Below, one piece after another: positions 10,027 through 21,870 of a stretch of 64,000 bases of DNA. Source of the stretch: Pachyseris speciosa (lineage: Eukaryota; Cnidaria; Anthozoa; Scleractinia; Pachyseridae); NCBI GenBank assembly GCA_016490735.1, contig JAEMWC010000357.1, positions 302,501 through 366,500 of the forward strand, in the 5' to 3' direction. The stretch's first letter is position 1, and each line of letters starts with the position of its first letter. A program made the translations under genes and the position numbers. The notes beneath the pieces are model-generated. The model worked only from the letters and a program-made list of their open reading frames with translations, made no database searches and was not told the origin of the DNA.

Positions 10027-10448
10027 GGACTGCCGTGTTCCCCGTATCCGCTCCATTGAGATGTACATTTTGTTGAATAACTCAAGTACGGGATACTACA
10101 CACCCCTGAGACTTTGACAGGTAGTTAATTTACTATTTTAATTTCTGGACTTTACTTTTTGAATGATAAGCGATTAGTTTTTACAAATGTACTAGCGTCC
10201 CTTGAAACTGTCCAGAAACGTTCCTTTCTTGTGTTTCAAATGACCCTGGATTGACGTATTTGTAAACAGTTTCACTCTGCTAATTAATTTTCTACTCACA
10301 TTTCACCGAGACTCCATTGACATTTATGCGAAAAAATCCTACATCGTTCGATAAGCGTTTCCTTTCTCAAACAATTATCCATCAAAGCGAAAACAAGTGT
10401 GCTTAGTTTTTTTTTGGAATCAATACACTATTTTTATCACCTTGCATA
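10027..10448. other. no gene seen
   Basis: Resumed target sequence followed by unique-looking AT-rich DNA; no frame or repeat structure recognised. Confidence 0.4.
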
Positions 10449-10454
10449 ATGATA

Positions 10455-10530
10455 AACCTCTGTGGCCTAAAGGTCATTGTTCCTGCCTGTGACGCAGCTA
10501 ACCCGGGTTCGATGTCTGTTAGTGGTATAT
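10455..10530 (+). repeat. tRNA-like sequence (decayed tRNA or SINE head)
   Basis: TGGCCTAAAGG resembles a polymerase III A box, and GGTTCGATGTC about 40 bases on resembles a B box with a T-loop. The acceptor and T stems do not pair well, so this is not a functional tRNA. Confidence 0.3.
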
Positions 10531-10860
10531 ATCACAGATTTTATTTTATCTGTTTCTCTTTTTCTTGTTCTTTTAGAAATATTTTTTACAAGTGTTATAA
10601 TTATTGTTCTCAATGGTTGAGCTGTATTTAAGAGGAATATATGTTGATAGGGGTCTAAAGAAATAGACTCCAACACAAGCTAAACACAATGCGTCCGATG
10701 TGAGAAAGACAGACTTCCCTCTATTCTTTTGTTTAGCACTAAGTTAGGGATACAATACTGTTTTTTGCAAGCCCGGGTTTAGGCTTATTGTAGCCTCTTG
10801 TTATACTGAGACGAGGGAATCTATATTTTTGGAGGAGATCACGCACGTTTTTCATGTGAG

Positions 10861-10918
10861 TAGCCTGCGTGCAGACGTCTCCTATTTCCTTTGTTGCACG
10901 CGGAAAAGGGACAGGCTA
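10861..10918. mobile_element. 58-bp micro-MITE, hAT type
   Basis: It begins TAGCCTGCGTGC and ends GACAGGCTA, and is flanked by a perfect 8-bp duplication, CATGTGAG (10853-10860 and 10919-10926). The interior is too short to encode anything. A relative with the same TAGCCTGCG end lies at 12141-12209. Confidence 0.85.
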
Positions 10919-10926
10919 CATGTGAG

Positions 10927-12140
10927 CTGATGACATCTTTTGTCTGGTTTCCTGAATAACAGATGTTCACTTCATTTTATTGTTGACGCAGCGGCATCAG
11001 CAATCGCATGGCCACGTTTTTAATTTTTATAAAATTTGACATCTTTTGTCATTTTGACTGGACTGCCCATAGCTGTTAGAAACGTGTTGATGTTATTTCT
11101 AGTTGATAAGGACCCGTCTTGTGTTCTAGTGAGGGAAGGACGTATTTATGTACAATACACCCTCATAATGAACCTTCTGAACAAAATATTTTGATGCATG
11201 CTAACTAAATTTCAGACGCGACGAGGATATTGGCTCGGCATGGTACTACGATACTAGTGAAACAGCATGAGCAGATGAGTTTTTTCGCATTTTAAGATGA
11301 TCAAATGTGTAGATAATTCACCTAGCACTACTTCTTTACAGGTTGATGTGGGAGGACAGGGAGAGAAATTAACGTCCTTTTCTTGTGTGTGGGTTTGATG
11401 TGACGAGTTCGTGTTTGAATACTTAAATCTTGTCTATTTGCTTATGTGTTCCTTAAATGTAACTGAGGAGGTGGGATGCCTGATTTTAGGGTCACTCTCG
11501 ATTTGGACATAACGAATCTTGGCACCTAACCAGACACCTTTCCAGACCCTAAGTTGGTGGCACTGCGTGGTCAGATCGATAGTTTAATGTGCTAAAAATC
11601 ACCATCACCCACTCATCACCCACGCGCCCTGTGTTTGGATAAAATACTTTTCGATTACATGTATGCGGTGGACGATTAAAATCTTCCGATTAAAGTGGGG
11701 AACATATAACCAAAATAACAAATTCTCTTCTGAAATTAGTCTTTCTCTATTTAGGTACTCTTCAAGAAATGGCCTTTTAAGCATGTGTTCAACTATATAA
11801 CGTTTGCAACTCATTAGCATTAATGGACTAACAATCTGATAGCTGATGACGTTTTTTAGTGTGGGATACTTGTCTTCGTGAAATGGATAGAAGAGTACAA
11901 CACTGCGCCGTGAATAAGCGAAATGAGATGAAATGGGACGTCGCCCATCGAATCAGCGCTTGCGAGCCGTTTAAACAGCCAATTTTGACGTCTTTGAGGG
12001 AGAAAGGCAGAAAGGCGTGACAAGCCCAAAGACGTCAGTGAGACTTCTGAGTAGGAGGCTACAGAGGGAGCGAAGAATATATTTTTTGTAACTCAAAGAT
12101 TTGAAGAAATAAACGGGTTAATGGATGTCTCAGGATGTGG
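10927..12140. other. no gene seen
   Basis: AT-rich, with no domain-like frame and no obvious inverted or tandem repeat. Confidence 0.4.
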
Positions 12141-12209
12141 TAGCCTGCGAACACAGCTGCCTCCCGTCGCTCCCGGCCGCCGATGAGAGGCGACTGTGTT
12201 CGCAGGCTA
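12141..12209. mobile_element. 69-bp hairpin MITE (TAGCCTGCG family)
   Basis: TAGCCTGCGAACACAG is matched by the inverse CTGTGTTCGCAGGCTA at the other end. The flanks (GGATGTGG and AGGATCGG) are only an imperfect 8-bp duplication. It belongs to the same family as the element at 10861-10918. Confidence 0.75.
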
Positions 12210-14650
12210 AGGATCGGTGGTAGAAAAAAGCAACGTATTCTCTCTGACTCGAGGCGTTAGGGCTCTGTTGAATGATTTTAAAACATGTTAAAATGTGGCT
12301 GTGAGCAAAACCATTAAATCTACAATGTGGCGAACCGACACCCTTCAGTGTCGATCCGTTCTAAAGTACTTCAAACTATAACGCAGTCTTAAGGTTTTTA
12401 GTTTGATAGCCCAAAGATGAAACGTATCCGTGGGATCATTTTAAGACTCACTAAAAAAGTTCTTGGTCGGCGCTATGTCTTTGTTTCGTGACTTCTGCAA
12501 AACCAACTAATTCATGGAAGGGTTTAAGACTGGCACTATTTAATATATCGTAAAATGATTTATTAAACTCACAGACTGACCACAAACTTATCAGCATTTA
12601 GCTCTCAAAGTAAAACCCTTATCTTCGCCAGTGTCTTCGGTGACTTTGAAGGACTTTAGTTTGCTTTTCGTTTAAGCGCCGCTAAAATCAAAACACACCT
12701 CACTCAAAGCTTTGCTTACGCTTTCATCACGTCCCTTCGGCTTTTGAGTTACATCGTCGATTTGGTCGTAAAGCTCGCATAAACCGTGAACCGACGGTCG
12801 TCGCCTTCGGCTTGATTTAACGGGACTGGGTATCGGAAATAACTGGTGTCCATGTGGTTTTTGGAGAGCACGAACCTTATTCCCGGTCACGTTTGTGCTT
12901 TGCCGGATTCTTTGAAAAGGTGAATACATAGATATCTTTTTCTTTTAACACAAGTAGAGTTCAGAATTCTTGAGACTGGGGGGACGAAGGAGCAAAGTAA
13001 TCGATCACGTCAGTCCAAATGACGAATGGGCACTATCGTGCAGTGGCGTGTAACAAGACGCCTGAGAGTTTAGATGCGGTTTCTTTGTTCACGGATATAT
13101 CGGGATCCGGTTGTGGACTTGCCATAACAGTTACGAACAGCTGCAGATTGATGTTTTGTCCAAGAATACGATAACCCTAAAAAAAAAACAGTCGCGAAAG
13201 GATTAGGGTCTTATTAACTTTTTTTTTAAAGTTCATCATGAGACAGCACTACGCCATTTCTTATATCCTGTTCATTCTGAACTCTTTGCAAGCTCACGCG
13301 CTGCATGTGATAAGACTTGAAGTTCTCCTCGCTTTCGTAAAAGCCAAACCTGTTCATGAGTTCAGTGTTAATCCTCACTTCAAAGAACGCGAAAGACTGT
13401 GCTACTACAACTCTGTGATCACTATGAAGACTCCATGAACAAAAGTTTACTGATTCGATTTTGGGTTACCGGGTAAGAGACTAATAAGTTACCGACTAAA
13501 CAGTATAAGCCGATGTATGCTAGAGGCTAAAAACAAGAACAATAATTAACGTTGTTTTTAGGACAGGTTTGGGAGCATATGTTCCCTCATTGTCATCTAA
13601 GTAGCATTATATATTTCGGTCTGTGGAACATATGCCGACCTCAGTTACAATGTGCAATTGTGTAGAGCACATGTGCTTTTATAAAGTAACTGAATAAATT
13701 AACTGCCACATCAATGGCCACAGCAATGGCCAGCTAAACTGCAAACTGAGTAACAGTAGCAAAAATAACGTCACTTACCACGCATTGCATCAGCCGAGAA
13801 AAAACCTTTATTTCACTGAAATATTCTGGTTGTTAGACTGAAATCCTCTGTTTTCGAGGCGTGACGTTCCTGCATTACCTATTTTTAAAAGCACTGAATT
13901 ACGGTGATCATCATGTGACAAACATGGCGGTACCAAAAATTGTTTGTTCATAGGTGCGATGTATCACCTGTGATATTTCAACTGACGAGTGAAAGAAAAT
14001 TCGCAGCGAAGTCTCAGACTTCAGGTGTGTTGTCTCAGCCGTTATTCAGTCTCGACGCTCTCATCAGGGACCGCAGAGGGGGAGGGGCTGGTAGGGCTAC
14101 AGCCCGGCCACCACTTTTTTCTTGGATAATTTTTTTAGGGCTCCAGATGGCATGAATAATGTATGAATTTTACCACTTGAATTTGGCCAGATGTTTTATC
14201 CCTACCACTTTAAAAAGGTCTCCGCCGTCCCTGCCTACTAAGAACAAAAATCTACATGAGAGGTAAACATAGTTGGGGAGTAACTTAACATAGCTAAATA
14301 TATATCATGTTTGTGTATATTCGTATATGCCAGTGGGGCTCATACTACACCACAATACGACGCAGTCGACTGATCTGCTTTTCCTGCGCGTTACCTATAA
14401 TTTTAAGGTCAACGGCTTCCTGGGATGACGGTATCACGTCTTCAGGTGTAACGTGGGGTTAAGATCGCAAGACTCTTCTCAACTATTTATCTTCCCCAAC
14501 CTTCTTCTACTAACTTCTTGATTACTAACCACAGGCTAGCCATAATTTTATTCTTCAGTGCTGCACTTTCTGCTACTGGTAGGAAGTTCATTGATTCCGA
14601 CATTTAAAAGCAAGCTGTATCAGGCCATGCATGTTGAAGCTGTGGTCAAG
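12210..14650. other. no gene I can support
   Basis: A minus-strand frame at 12672-12929 (RRRRPSVHGLCELYDQIDD) looks protein-like in composition, but has no recognised domain and no convincing splice partners. The rest is AT-rich with scattered short frames. Confidence 0.35.
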
Positions 14651-14657
14651 ATACATG

Positions 14658-15024
14658 CCCGGGGGGGGGGGGTACTCCCAGAAAAATTGGGTGGGAGTGT
14701 GCGGCCCGCTTCCTGAAACCCTTACCCTATTTCAGACCAAAATCTGCGATTTTCCCTACCCTAATTCAGACCTGACCAAAAATTTGATACCCTGTTTCAG
14801 ACCTATTTCACGTACACAGTTGGCGTAAACATAATTAAAAGACAAAAAAGGGGGGCTTTTGTTGATGGTCTTATCGGCTAAAGATGAAGAAGTAGCTTCT
14901 TCTAAAAAACATACCAAATTCTAGACAAGAGTGCACAAACCATACCCTATTTCAGACCAAAATGGTCAAAATTGATACCCCATTTCAGACCAAAACGGCT
15001 AAAAAAACCATACCCTTTGGGGCC

Positions 15025-15061
<37 letters not shown>

Positions 15062-15065
15062 TCGG
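14658..15065. mobile_element. hAT-type MITE, GGGTACTCCC family
   Basis: It starts CCCGGGGGGGGGGTACTCCC and ends GCAGTACCCCCTCGG. GATACAT flanks both sides (14650-14656 and 15066-15072), with the eighth base differing. The interior repeats the phrase CCCTATTTCAGACC several times (about 14725-14810 and 14943-14990). The ends match those of the 1330-2180 element. Confidence 0.75.
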
Positions 15066-15620
15066 GATACATCCGCAGTGACAATTAATTGCAGAATTTT
15101 GTTTTTGCAGATGTAACCGTCGACAAACTGCGAAAGTCCTTGTAAATTAAACAAGAATTAAGGTGAGAGATGGAAAAGCTGCTCATTCTCAATTTATAAA
15201 GAATGGTTTGTTATCCGCTAACTTAAAAGTTATTGGACGTGACCTCTTTGCGTCTGCTTGTTGAAACACGCTGAGACAATTTGTTAATCGGTTGGTTTAA
15301 GCCCTTTAAACCCAATAACTAATGGCACGGTTAAGTCACGCCGGACTAGACTTCATTTACTAAGTTAGGATGTAGAAAAGAAGATTGGATTTCAATCGTA
15401 AGGGGCTCAATACTTTCCTGTTTTCCGCTGATAACTTCGTACACATTACTGATCCAAATTGATTTCTTTTTCAAATATATTATCATATTAGTTCGAGACT
15501 TAAGTTTTTTTTAATTAGTTTTGCATACAACTTGTAAGAATTAAAGTTGGGAGGTTTTTTAGTTAGCGGGGCGAGTACTATCTATCCGGATATTTTCTCC
15601 TGAGGGAAGGACCTTATCGC
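15066..15620. other. no gene seen
   Basis: AT-rich spacer between two mobile elements; no feature recognised. Confidence 0.4.
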
Positions 15621-16112
15621 CTGAAAGAGGGTCTCAATGGGGTTAGCCGTTATACGTTAGCCGTAAAACGTCCAAAAATTTAGCCGTTGGGTGTAAAAAC
15701 TGAAAAAAATTAACCGCTAGCCGTAAACAATATTAACCGTAAAAAATTCTGGCCATAAAAATAAAAGTCTAAGGTCTCGTGTGAAGACTTAATGTGTCTT
15801 GAATTTTCTGATTTTACGAGTCTTTATAGCGAGTAAAGCCGATACTCTATCTAGTAAGCAAACTGGAAGTGTTGAAATTGTCTGTCGAACGCCGGTGTCC
15901 GTAGCACGAGTTGACAGACGTTTTGACAGCTCTTACTGTTTTTAGACCATGTTCAGTTTCTTTATTCATGATTTGACGACTTTGCTATGTCGATGCGAGG
16001 GCCGTAGTCAAAACTGTTATTAGTTTTATCGCACTGGTGAAGAAAAACCCATTGAAAGATACAAGGCGAGGATAAAAATTGAGGAACGACACAGATAGTT
16101 TCTTTCATTTAG

Positions 16113-16304
16113 AAAAAATGTCATAGATTTTCTTGGACTAAACGACAAAGCCAAGAAGTTCGGGTTAGGGTCGTTTGACCTGAAACTTTACCGCCTCACA
16201 AAACTTGGTGGCAAAACGGAAAATCTCGACATATCGACCCAGCAGCAGCTGGAGCTGGAATTGCCCGTCTTGTTTGCTTTAGATGGGGGAGAGCGAGCTA
16301 AACG
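16113..16304 (+). CDS. exon-like fragment inside the composite transposon
   Basis: From an acceptor-like TTTCATTTAG to a donor-like AAACG|GTAATA, one frame reads VIDFLGLNDKAKKFGLGSFD ... LYRLTKLGGKTENLD ... LPVLFALDGGERAK. The composition is globular and the frame is open throughout, but I recognise no family. It most likely belongs to the gene of the surrounding element. Confidence 0.4.
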
Positions 16305-16708
16305 GTAATAGTTTCATTAAATTAACGATAAAATAGGCTGCATCAGGTGTGTTTTCATTTGCTATGTCGACGTGGCAGGCTCGCAGGTTTGACAGGTTTG
16401 GCACGTGGCTGGAGTGGTCGAACTTTCGCCACTGGACTCTGGAATTTTGTAATTTCTGTCATAATTCCGTGGAAACCCTGTGGGAACCACGGTTGAAATC
16501 TGGTAGAATTATAGGCGCAAATTGCAAAGCAGACCAATAGGATTGCATGAAATTTTTATCGATTCTTCTATCGATTTATCTTCGATTTATTGATTTGTGA
16601 TTACTTCAACCAATGGAAGTGTCTCACGTTGCACATACGCGTGATACCATTGCGTCACCAGGGCATCTTGTTCAGACGTGACGCCAAGAAACAAAAGTCT
16701 GCTTTGTG

Positions 16709-17156
16709 CAGGGGCACCCAACGACAAATTTCGGTAGATATCTGTTCGGTGGAGAGTAATTCGCCTTGGGTTTTCGGCGTCGATTAAAGAGTGCACTTGG
16801 ATTTTCGTAACTAAAACGTGGCCTCAAAATTTCGCAATTGGGAAATCATTGCCCCTAAGGTTTTCGGAAAGGTCGTTATGGCTGTTTTTGGCAGTCTAAA
16901 ACGTCAGCTAGCATTTTCGGAAAGCAAATAGTTCCCTAGAAAGTTCGTGGAAAGTTCATTTCAGCTTGCATTTTCTCAAAGGAAGATTTTGTTCCCTAAT
17001 GTTTTCGGGAAATTAAAATTTCAGCTAGGGAATCCGAACAGATGAACTTCTTCTAGCTAATGAAAAATATCACTTAAAACAGACTTCAAACACCATAAGG
17101 GACTAAAAAATGCCTTTCTACAGCTTTTGGGTGATTTGGCTCGTTGGGTGCCCCTG
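16709..17156. mobile_element. MITE with CAGGGGCACCCAACGA ends
   Basis: CAGGGGCACCCAACGA at the left end is exactly inverted at the right (TCGTTGGGTGCCCCTG). TTTGTG flanks both sides (16703-16708 and 17157-17162). The interior repeats phrases such as 'ttttcggaaag' and has no coding potential. Confidence 0.8.
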
Positions 17157-17625
17157 TTTGTGAAACCTGTAAATCGAAAGAAGAGGTTGTAAGAAAGACT
17201 CGACAGTGGAAATCAGTTTGTTCCTAATGAAGAAATCCCTGCCTTCGCGTACCACTCAGTGCAAATCATCCCAACGGCTGTAGACTTTCTGTTTGAGCGC
17301 TTCTGGAAATCCACCTTGAAACCTTACAGATTCGAATGTTAATTTTTACTGTGCTTTTATATCCTTAATCGTCGTTTTAATATTTCCAAACAACTTAACG
17401 GCGAAGCTTGCTTGTAAAAAACTTGGTCGGTTCAAGGAAATTCGTTTGCATTATTTTCACGTAGCATCATCGAACGCCTTTGCTTTTCAACCGAAAATGG
17501 AGTCTTATCTGAATAAAATTTTGTTTGGGATCAAGGGATGAACCAACTCATTCATGTTTTAGCAAGGAAATGCGGGTGTGGGCAGTAAAGCTGGTTGATA
17601 ATAAACTTCACGGCCCGTTTTGCTG

Positions 17626-18290
17626 GGTGTAGACAAAACGTGGACCCCCCCTTCTGGACCCCCTTTCTGGACCCCCTTCTGGACCCCCTTCTGGACCCCT
17701 CGATTTTTCTGTTGGAAAATAATACTGATGATAAAAAAATAGTCTTCGCTTTGGATTTCAACTTCGGTCGGTTCGTTAATAATTACAGACAGTATTACAG
17801 TAATCGCGAACACTACCACAGCCAATCAAATGAAAAATGATCCTACAGTTGCCATTTTCATCCCGTGAAAGACTTGCTTTGAATTTCGCTGACTTTGCCT
17901 TGCTGATTTTTGTTGTTACCAAATACTTTAGAAATTTCTCACAAAGGCCAGTTGAAAGCCGAACAGCAATTTGTGGATTTAACTTCCATTTAACCTTTGC
18001 GAGAAAATTCTAAAAGTATTTGGTAACAAAAAAATCAGCAAGGTAAAGTCAGCAAAATTCAAAGCAAGTCTTTCACGGGATGAAAATGGCAACTGTGAGG
18101 ATCAATCTTCATTTGATTGACTGTGGTAGTGTTCGCGATTACTATAATACTGTCTGTAATTATCAACGAGCCGACCGAAGTTGAAATCCAAAGCGAAGAC
18201 TATTTTTTTTTATTATTTATTATTTTCCAACAGAAAAATCGAGGGCCAGAAAGGGGGTCCAGAAGGGGGGGTCCACGTTTTGTCTACACC
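17626..18290. mobile_element. palindromic element with 11-bp target duplication
   Basis: The arms run from GGTGTAGACAAAACGTGGAC to its inverse and extend about 310 bp each to a centre near 17940-17990. A perfect 11-bp duplication, CCGTTTTGCTG, flanks it (17615-17625 and 18291-18301). Long arms with 9-11-bp duplications suit Mutator-like elements. The left arm carries about five copies of a 13-bp unit, CTGGACCCCCTT-like (17641-17698), while the right arm keeps about two. Confidence 0.85.
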
Positions 18291-18773
18291 CCGTTTTGCT
18301 GTGCTTGCTTTTTTTAAAACATTAAAGTAACAATTCAAATTTAACTATTACAGTGCAATGTTATACAATATTAGGCAGTGTAATCCATCTAAAGCAACTG
18401 AAAATCCAAGCATTATTTATACTTTATGTCAAAGGTTACAATGAACCATGCAGGTCCCGTGATTTTCGTGCAGATCAACAACATTTTAAGCTGGTTTTCA
18501 AGCTAAATTACAGGTAAATTAGCTCCGATACGCACCAGACTTCGTAACGCCACTGCATTAACAAGTAAAATTGTATCAAAATTTCTCTTAAAATTAAGAA
18601 TTATTTGTGATGTAGAACACAGAAATAAGTCAATCAAATGTCGGCTTCGGCTCAACATACCTTTTCCCAGGCTCTTGAAGGAAAAATAACGTGCTCTAGT
18701 AAAACATAAATGCTTTTGTGACATGAGATCCTGATGGCTTGATCAGTGAAATTGAGGCGTGAATAATAGATCG

Positions 18774-19264
18774 GGTTCCACGGTTATTGGCGGCATATTA
18801 ACTGGGGGCAAACGCGGCTAAAATTACAGTAAATGTATGGGATTTTGACCGACTGTGAACCGCTGTAACGCCGCTAAAAAGAGGCGGATATCCAACATTT
18901 GCCACTACTGTTAACGGTTTTATTGATATCGTTCATTCAACAGAAAATAAGGCCATTAACGAAGGAACGACATGTCAGGCTGACATGCGGCTTCTAAATT
19001 CGCGGTAATTTGCATAATTTTGATTAGAGAGGTTTGTGTGAAATCTTAGAAATTCGTTTATGGCCGTTGCAGCCTGAATCTGTTCTTTATACTTCATGAA
19101 AAAAATCTCAGTACAAATGTCTTTGGAAAGACATTTTCGCTGCGGAAATCCGCCTCTTTGAAGCGGTATTACAGCGGTTTAAAGTCGGTCAAAATCCCAT
19201 ACATTTACTGTAATTTTAGCCGCGTTTGCCCCCCAGTTAATATGGCGCTAATAACCGTGGAACC
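18774..19264. mobile_element. inverted-repeat element, GGTTCCACGG ends
   Basis: About 125 bp at each end are inverted copies (GGTTCCACGGTTATTGGCGG at the left). They are separated by about 240 bp of AT-rich sequence. No clear target duplication could be read in the flanks. Confidence 0.8.
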
Positions 19265-19483
19265 ATCTATTGCAGACTGTGCCTCAAACTTGTGCGTTTT
19301 TCAACGATCGAACCAACAAGTTTACCAATCGAATCAGTATGTTCACTTTTCATTTGTTTGCTTTGGTTTGGCGTGTACTTTCACGTATCCTTAGCCTGTG
19401 ATTGGCAGCAACAGGATTGCGTTTCGCGTTATCGTTTTCCCTTCGTGCTTGCGTTACTCTACCGTGAGTTTTGATTACACTCT

Positions 19484-19505
19484 TTATATATATATATATA
19501 TATAT

Positions 19506-19547
<42 letters not shown>

Positions 19548-19660
19548 AAACTGTAAACTTCTGTGTCGAATGATGATACTAAAAACAATGAAAACCCAAA
19601 GTCTTCTGTTACTTTGCTTTAGCGCACAGAAGACTTTGGGTTTTCATTGTTTTTAGTGTG

Positions 19661-19680
<20 letters not shown>
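19484..19680. repeat. (TA)n with head-to-head Penelope terminal-repeat fragments
   Basis: (TA)n at 19484-19543 leads into TAAAGAAACTGTAAACTTCT, then AACAATGAAAACCCAAAGTC, which is abruptly inverted at about 19624-19660 and followed by more (TA)n and a T run. These are pieces of the terminal repeat seen at 4255-4442, without its hammerhead-like part and without any coding sequence. Confidence 0.8.
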
Positions 19681-19694
<14 letters not shown>

Positions 19695-20177
19695 TTATCG
19701 AGGCTGAAATTGCGAGATTTTAAGAATATTTTTAGAATAAATCTGAGGCTGAAATTGTGAAAAGAAAATAATTTCGTGCGTTGAAAATCTGTAAATACCA
19801 TATAATGATATGTTTTTACTTAACTTTTTACTTTAACTAGCTAGCAATAGCCAAATGTTCAATGATGAGCGGTGCATGTAATGTATTTGTGCAGTACAAA
19901 ATAGCAAACACTTAACTTGTAATGGGATACCCCAATACGTCCTTAAACGGAAATGTCATAAGCTATAATTAAGAATATTACAAGAATATTTTCAGCCTAA
20001 AATAGACCGAAAAATAGGAAAATTCAGCCTGGGCCGGAAAAACAATATTCTTATAAAAAAAAAAGTGTGTAAACATTCTGACCCTTGGCAACCATAAGTC
20101 GAGAATCACATCCCACGGCAACGCCTCTAGGCGTCTTGTTAAAGCCAGATGCTTAGTAGTTCGACGGCGCTCTCATA

Positions 20178-20480
20178 GGGGGTGTTTACATGATACCGGG
20201 GCGACTTTCGCCCCGGCGTGAGTTCACTCCGGTTTCCTATTAGCTTGCAGCTCTGTATTCGTTTACATGATACCATCGCGAGATTTTGCACCGGAATGAA
20301 AATTCTCGCTCCGGTGCAGGAACCGGGGTGAACTCGCGCCGGTGCGACATGACATTTTTCGGTGGTATCATGTAAACGAATACAGAGCTGCGAGAGGGAA
20401 TCGGAGTGAACTCGCACCGGGGAAAAAGTCGCCCCGGTATGAAACTCGCCCCGGTACGAGTTTTCTCATGTAAACAGCCC
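20178..20480. mobile_element. MITE with ATA target duplication
   Basis: GGGGGTGTTTACATGATACC at the left is matched by an inverse ending CATGTAAACAGCCC. ATA flanks both sides (20175-20177 and 20481-20483). A three-base duplication suits the PIF/Harbinger type. The interior consists of further inverted 'accggggcga' and 'gtaaacgaatacagagct' blocks, so the whole is a multi-stem hairpin. Confidence 0.75.
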
Positions 20481-20578
20481 ATAGATACGTTTTCGCCGGT
20501 TCATGAACCATTAATGTGCATTCATTGTAATTGTAAAATACCAATATAATATCACAAAAAGAGCTCTTCCTCCGGCAG

Positions 20579-20871
20579 TGTATGCAAAGGCAAATCCTAA
20601 CGACCAAGTGAACCCGACGCACACTGCCTCCTTTGAAAACCGCTCTGTTGCTGACGAAGGGTGCGCAATAAGTTTCGTAAGTAATACCATTGTTCCGCAA
20701 CTCACGCTTGCGTCCGAGGCTGATTTCAACCAGGTGGAGGATTACGAAAGCGATTCCGATCATACTGATGTTGATTCAGCAAATTTTGACTCAGAGGAAC
20801 TGGTCACTGGTAAACCTGTGATAACAAGGTCTGGAAGACAAGTCAAAGCGTGGATACGATTTGATGTTTAG
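20579..20871 (+). CDS. terminal exon inside the composite transposon
   Basis: After an acceptor (CTCCGGCAG) the frame reads YAKANPNDQVNPTHTASF ... YESDSDHTDVDSANFDSEEL ... TRSGRQVKAWIRFDV and stops at 20869-20871. An acidic stretch followed by TRSGR-x-VK near the C-terminus is common at the ends of integrase-like transposon proteins; I infer it is the last exon of the host element's gene. It lies about 310 bp from the right terminal repeat. Confidence 0.45.
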
Positions 20872-21412
20872 GCGGTCACAAAACGATAAGCCACGTCATT
20901 AAGGTGAATTGAAGAACTGTTACCCATGCAGAATGGATGTTATTTCAAATGTTTCATTCGGCACAGTTATCATTAAGCTTTAAAAAATACGAGTAAATAT
21001 ACTTTCTTGTTTTATTTGTTTTGTTTTCGTCAAAGTACCGCAGTGTACATGTACTACGAATGAAGTTATAGACCAGAAATAGTTTACCGTGGTAGTATAT
21101 TACCACAGTTTTCTACCACTTTACAACAATGAAAATTAATTTTTAACTTTTTAAACAATGGTAATTAATTTTTAACAGGTTCGTTAACCAAAACGGAAAA
21201 AAATTAACTGTTAGCAGTAAAAAAGCCAAAATATTAACCGTTAGCCCTAGAAGACACTACCCCATCGAGACCCTCCTGAAACACAGTGAAACAGATTAGA
21301 ATCGGCGCCTCAAATTAACCCGAACCGTCCGCGCTTTCTCATGATATATGGATCCACCACTAACCAGGACTAGCTGCTAAAAGATTATCAACTTATTTTT
21401 AAAGTATCAGTT

Positions 21413-21415
21413 CCA

Positions 21416-21449
<34 letters not shown>
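21413..21449 (-). repeat. (GATT)n tail of a LINE
   Basis: About nine AATC units on the plus strand. Read on the minus strand this is a (GATT)n tail, placed 3' of the LINE coding remnant at 21588-21806. Confidence 0.85.
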
Positions 21450-21450
<1 letters not shown>

Positions 21451-21587
21451 TCGAATACTTTATCAGCGTTTCAAAGTAGCTGGGGAAATAACCCCCTACT
21501 AATTGGGGACACTCAACAATATAATTACAAATCCACTTACTTACTAATAAATGATCAAAAGCCTAATAACTATTAACTGAAAAAACC

Positions 21588-21806
21588 TTAGTTACGAAAT
21601 TTAAAACCTAGTCGGAAAATTTCATTCTGATATGATTTACAAAGAATACAGTTTGAGCAGTTGTCATCTCCTACCATGGTAATTAAATGACATTTATGAA
21701 TGCGATGTTTAATATTCCTCAGTGATGGTAGGGTCATAACTTCGCCTGCTAGCCTATTCCACAAAGCGCTAGACCCCGAAATACTGTTTCTTGCCGGGAA
21801 CTAAAG
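21588..21806 (-). pseudogene. LINE reverse transcriptase, C-terminal remnant
   Basis: The minus strand reads NSISGSSALWNRLAGEV ... LPSLRNIKHRIHK ... NCSNCILCKSYQN and stops at 21588-21590. The 'S-F/I-x-G-x-x-L-W-N-x-L' phrase plus a short Cys patch is the usual C-terminus of CR1/L2-like ORF2 proteins. The rest of ORF2 is missing (5' truncation). Confidence 0.7.
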
Positions 21807-21870
21807 GTCCATCCTCTCAGTTCTGTAAAGCGTATTCCTAGGATTCTCCTTACGTGTATGCGGTCTAAAC

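Larger units (their letters stand above)
15627..21275. mobile_element. composite DNA transposon with nested insertions
   Basis: The left end GAGGGTCTCAATGGGGTTAG and the right end CTACCCCATCGAGACCCTC are inverted relatives. Both continue inward with phrases of the type 'ttaaccgttagcc' (15640-15750 and 21185-21250). CTGAAA lies directly outside on both sides (15621-15626 and 21276-21281). Inside are at least two exon-like frames on the plus strand and five later insertions (16709-17156, 17626-18290, 18774-19264, 19484-19680, 20178-20480). Subtracting these leaves about 3.5 kb of original element. I do not recognise its transposase. Confidence 0.65.

Noticed and set aside
12672..12929. Minus-strand frame with RRRRPSVHGLCELYDQ
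   Set aside because: No recognised domain, no promoter or splice context; listed only as part of an empty stretch.
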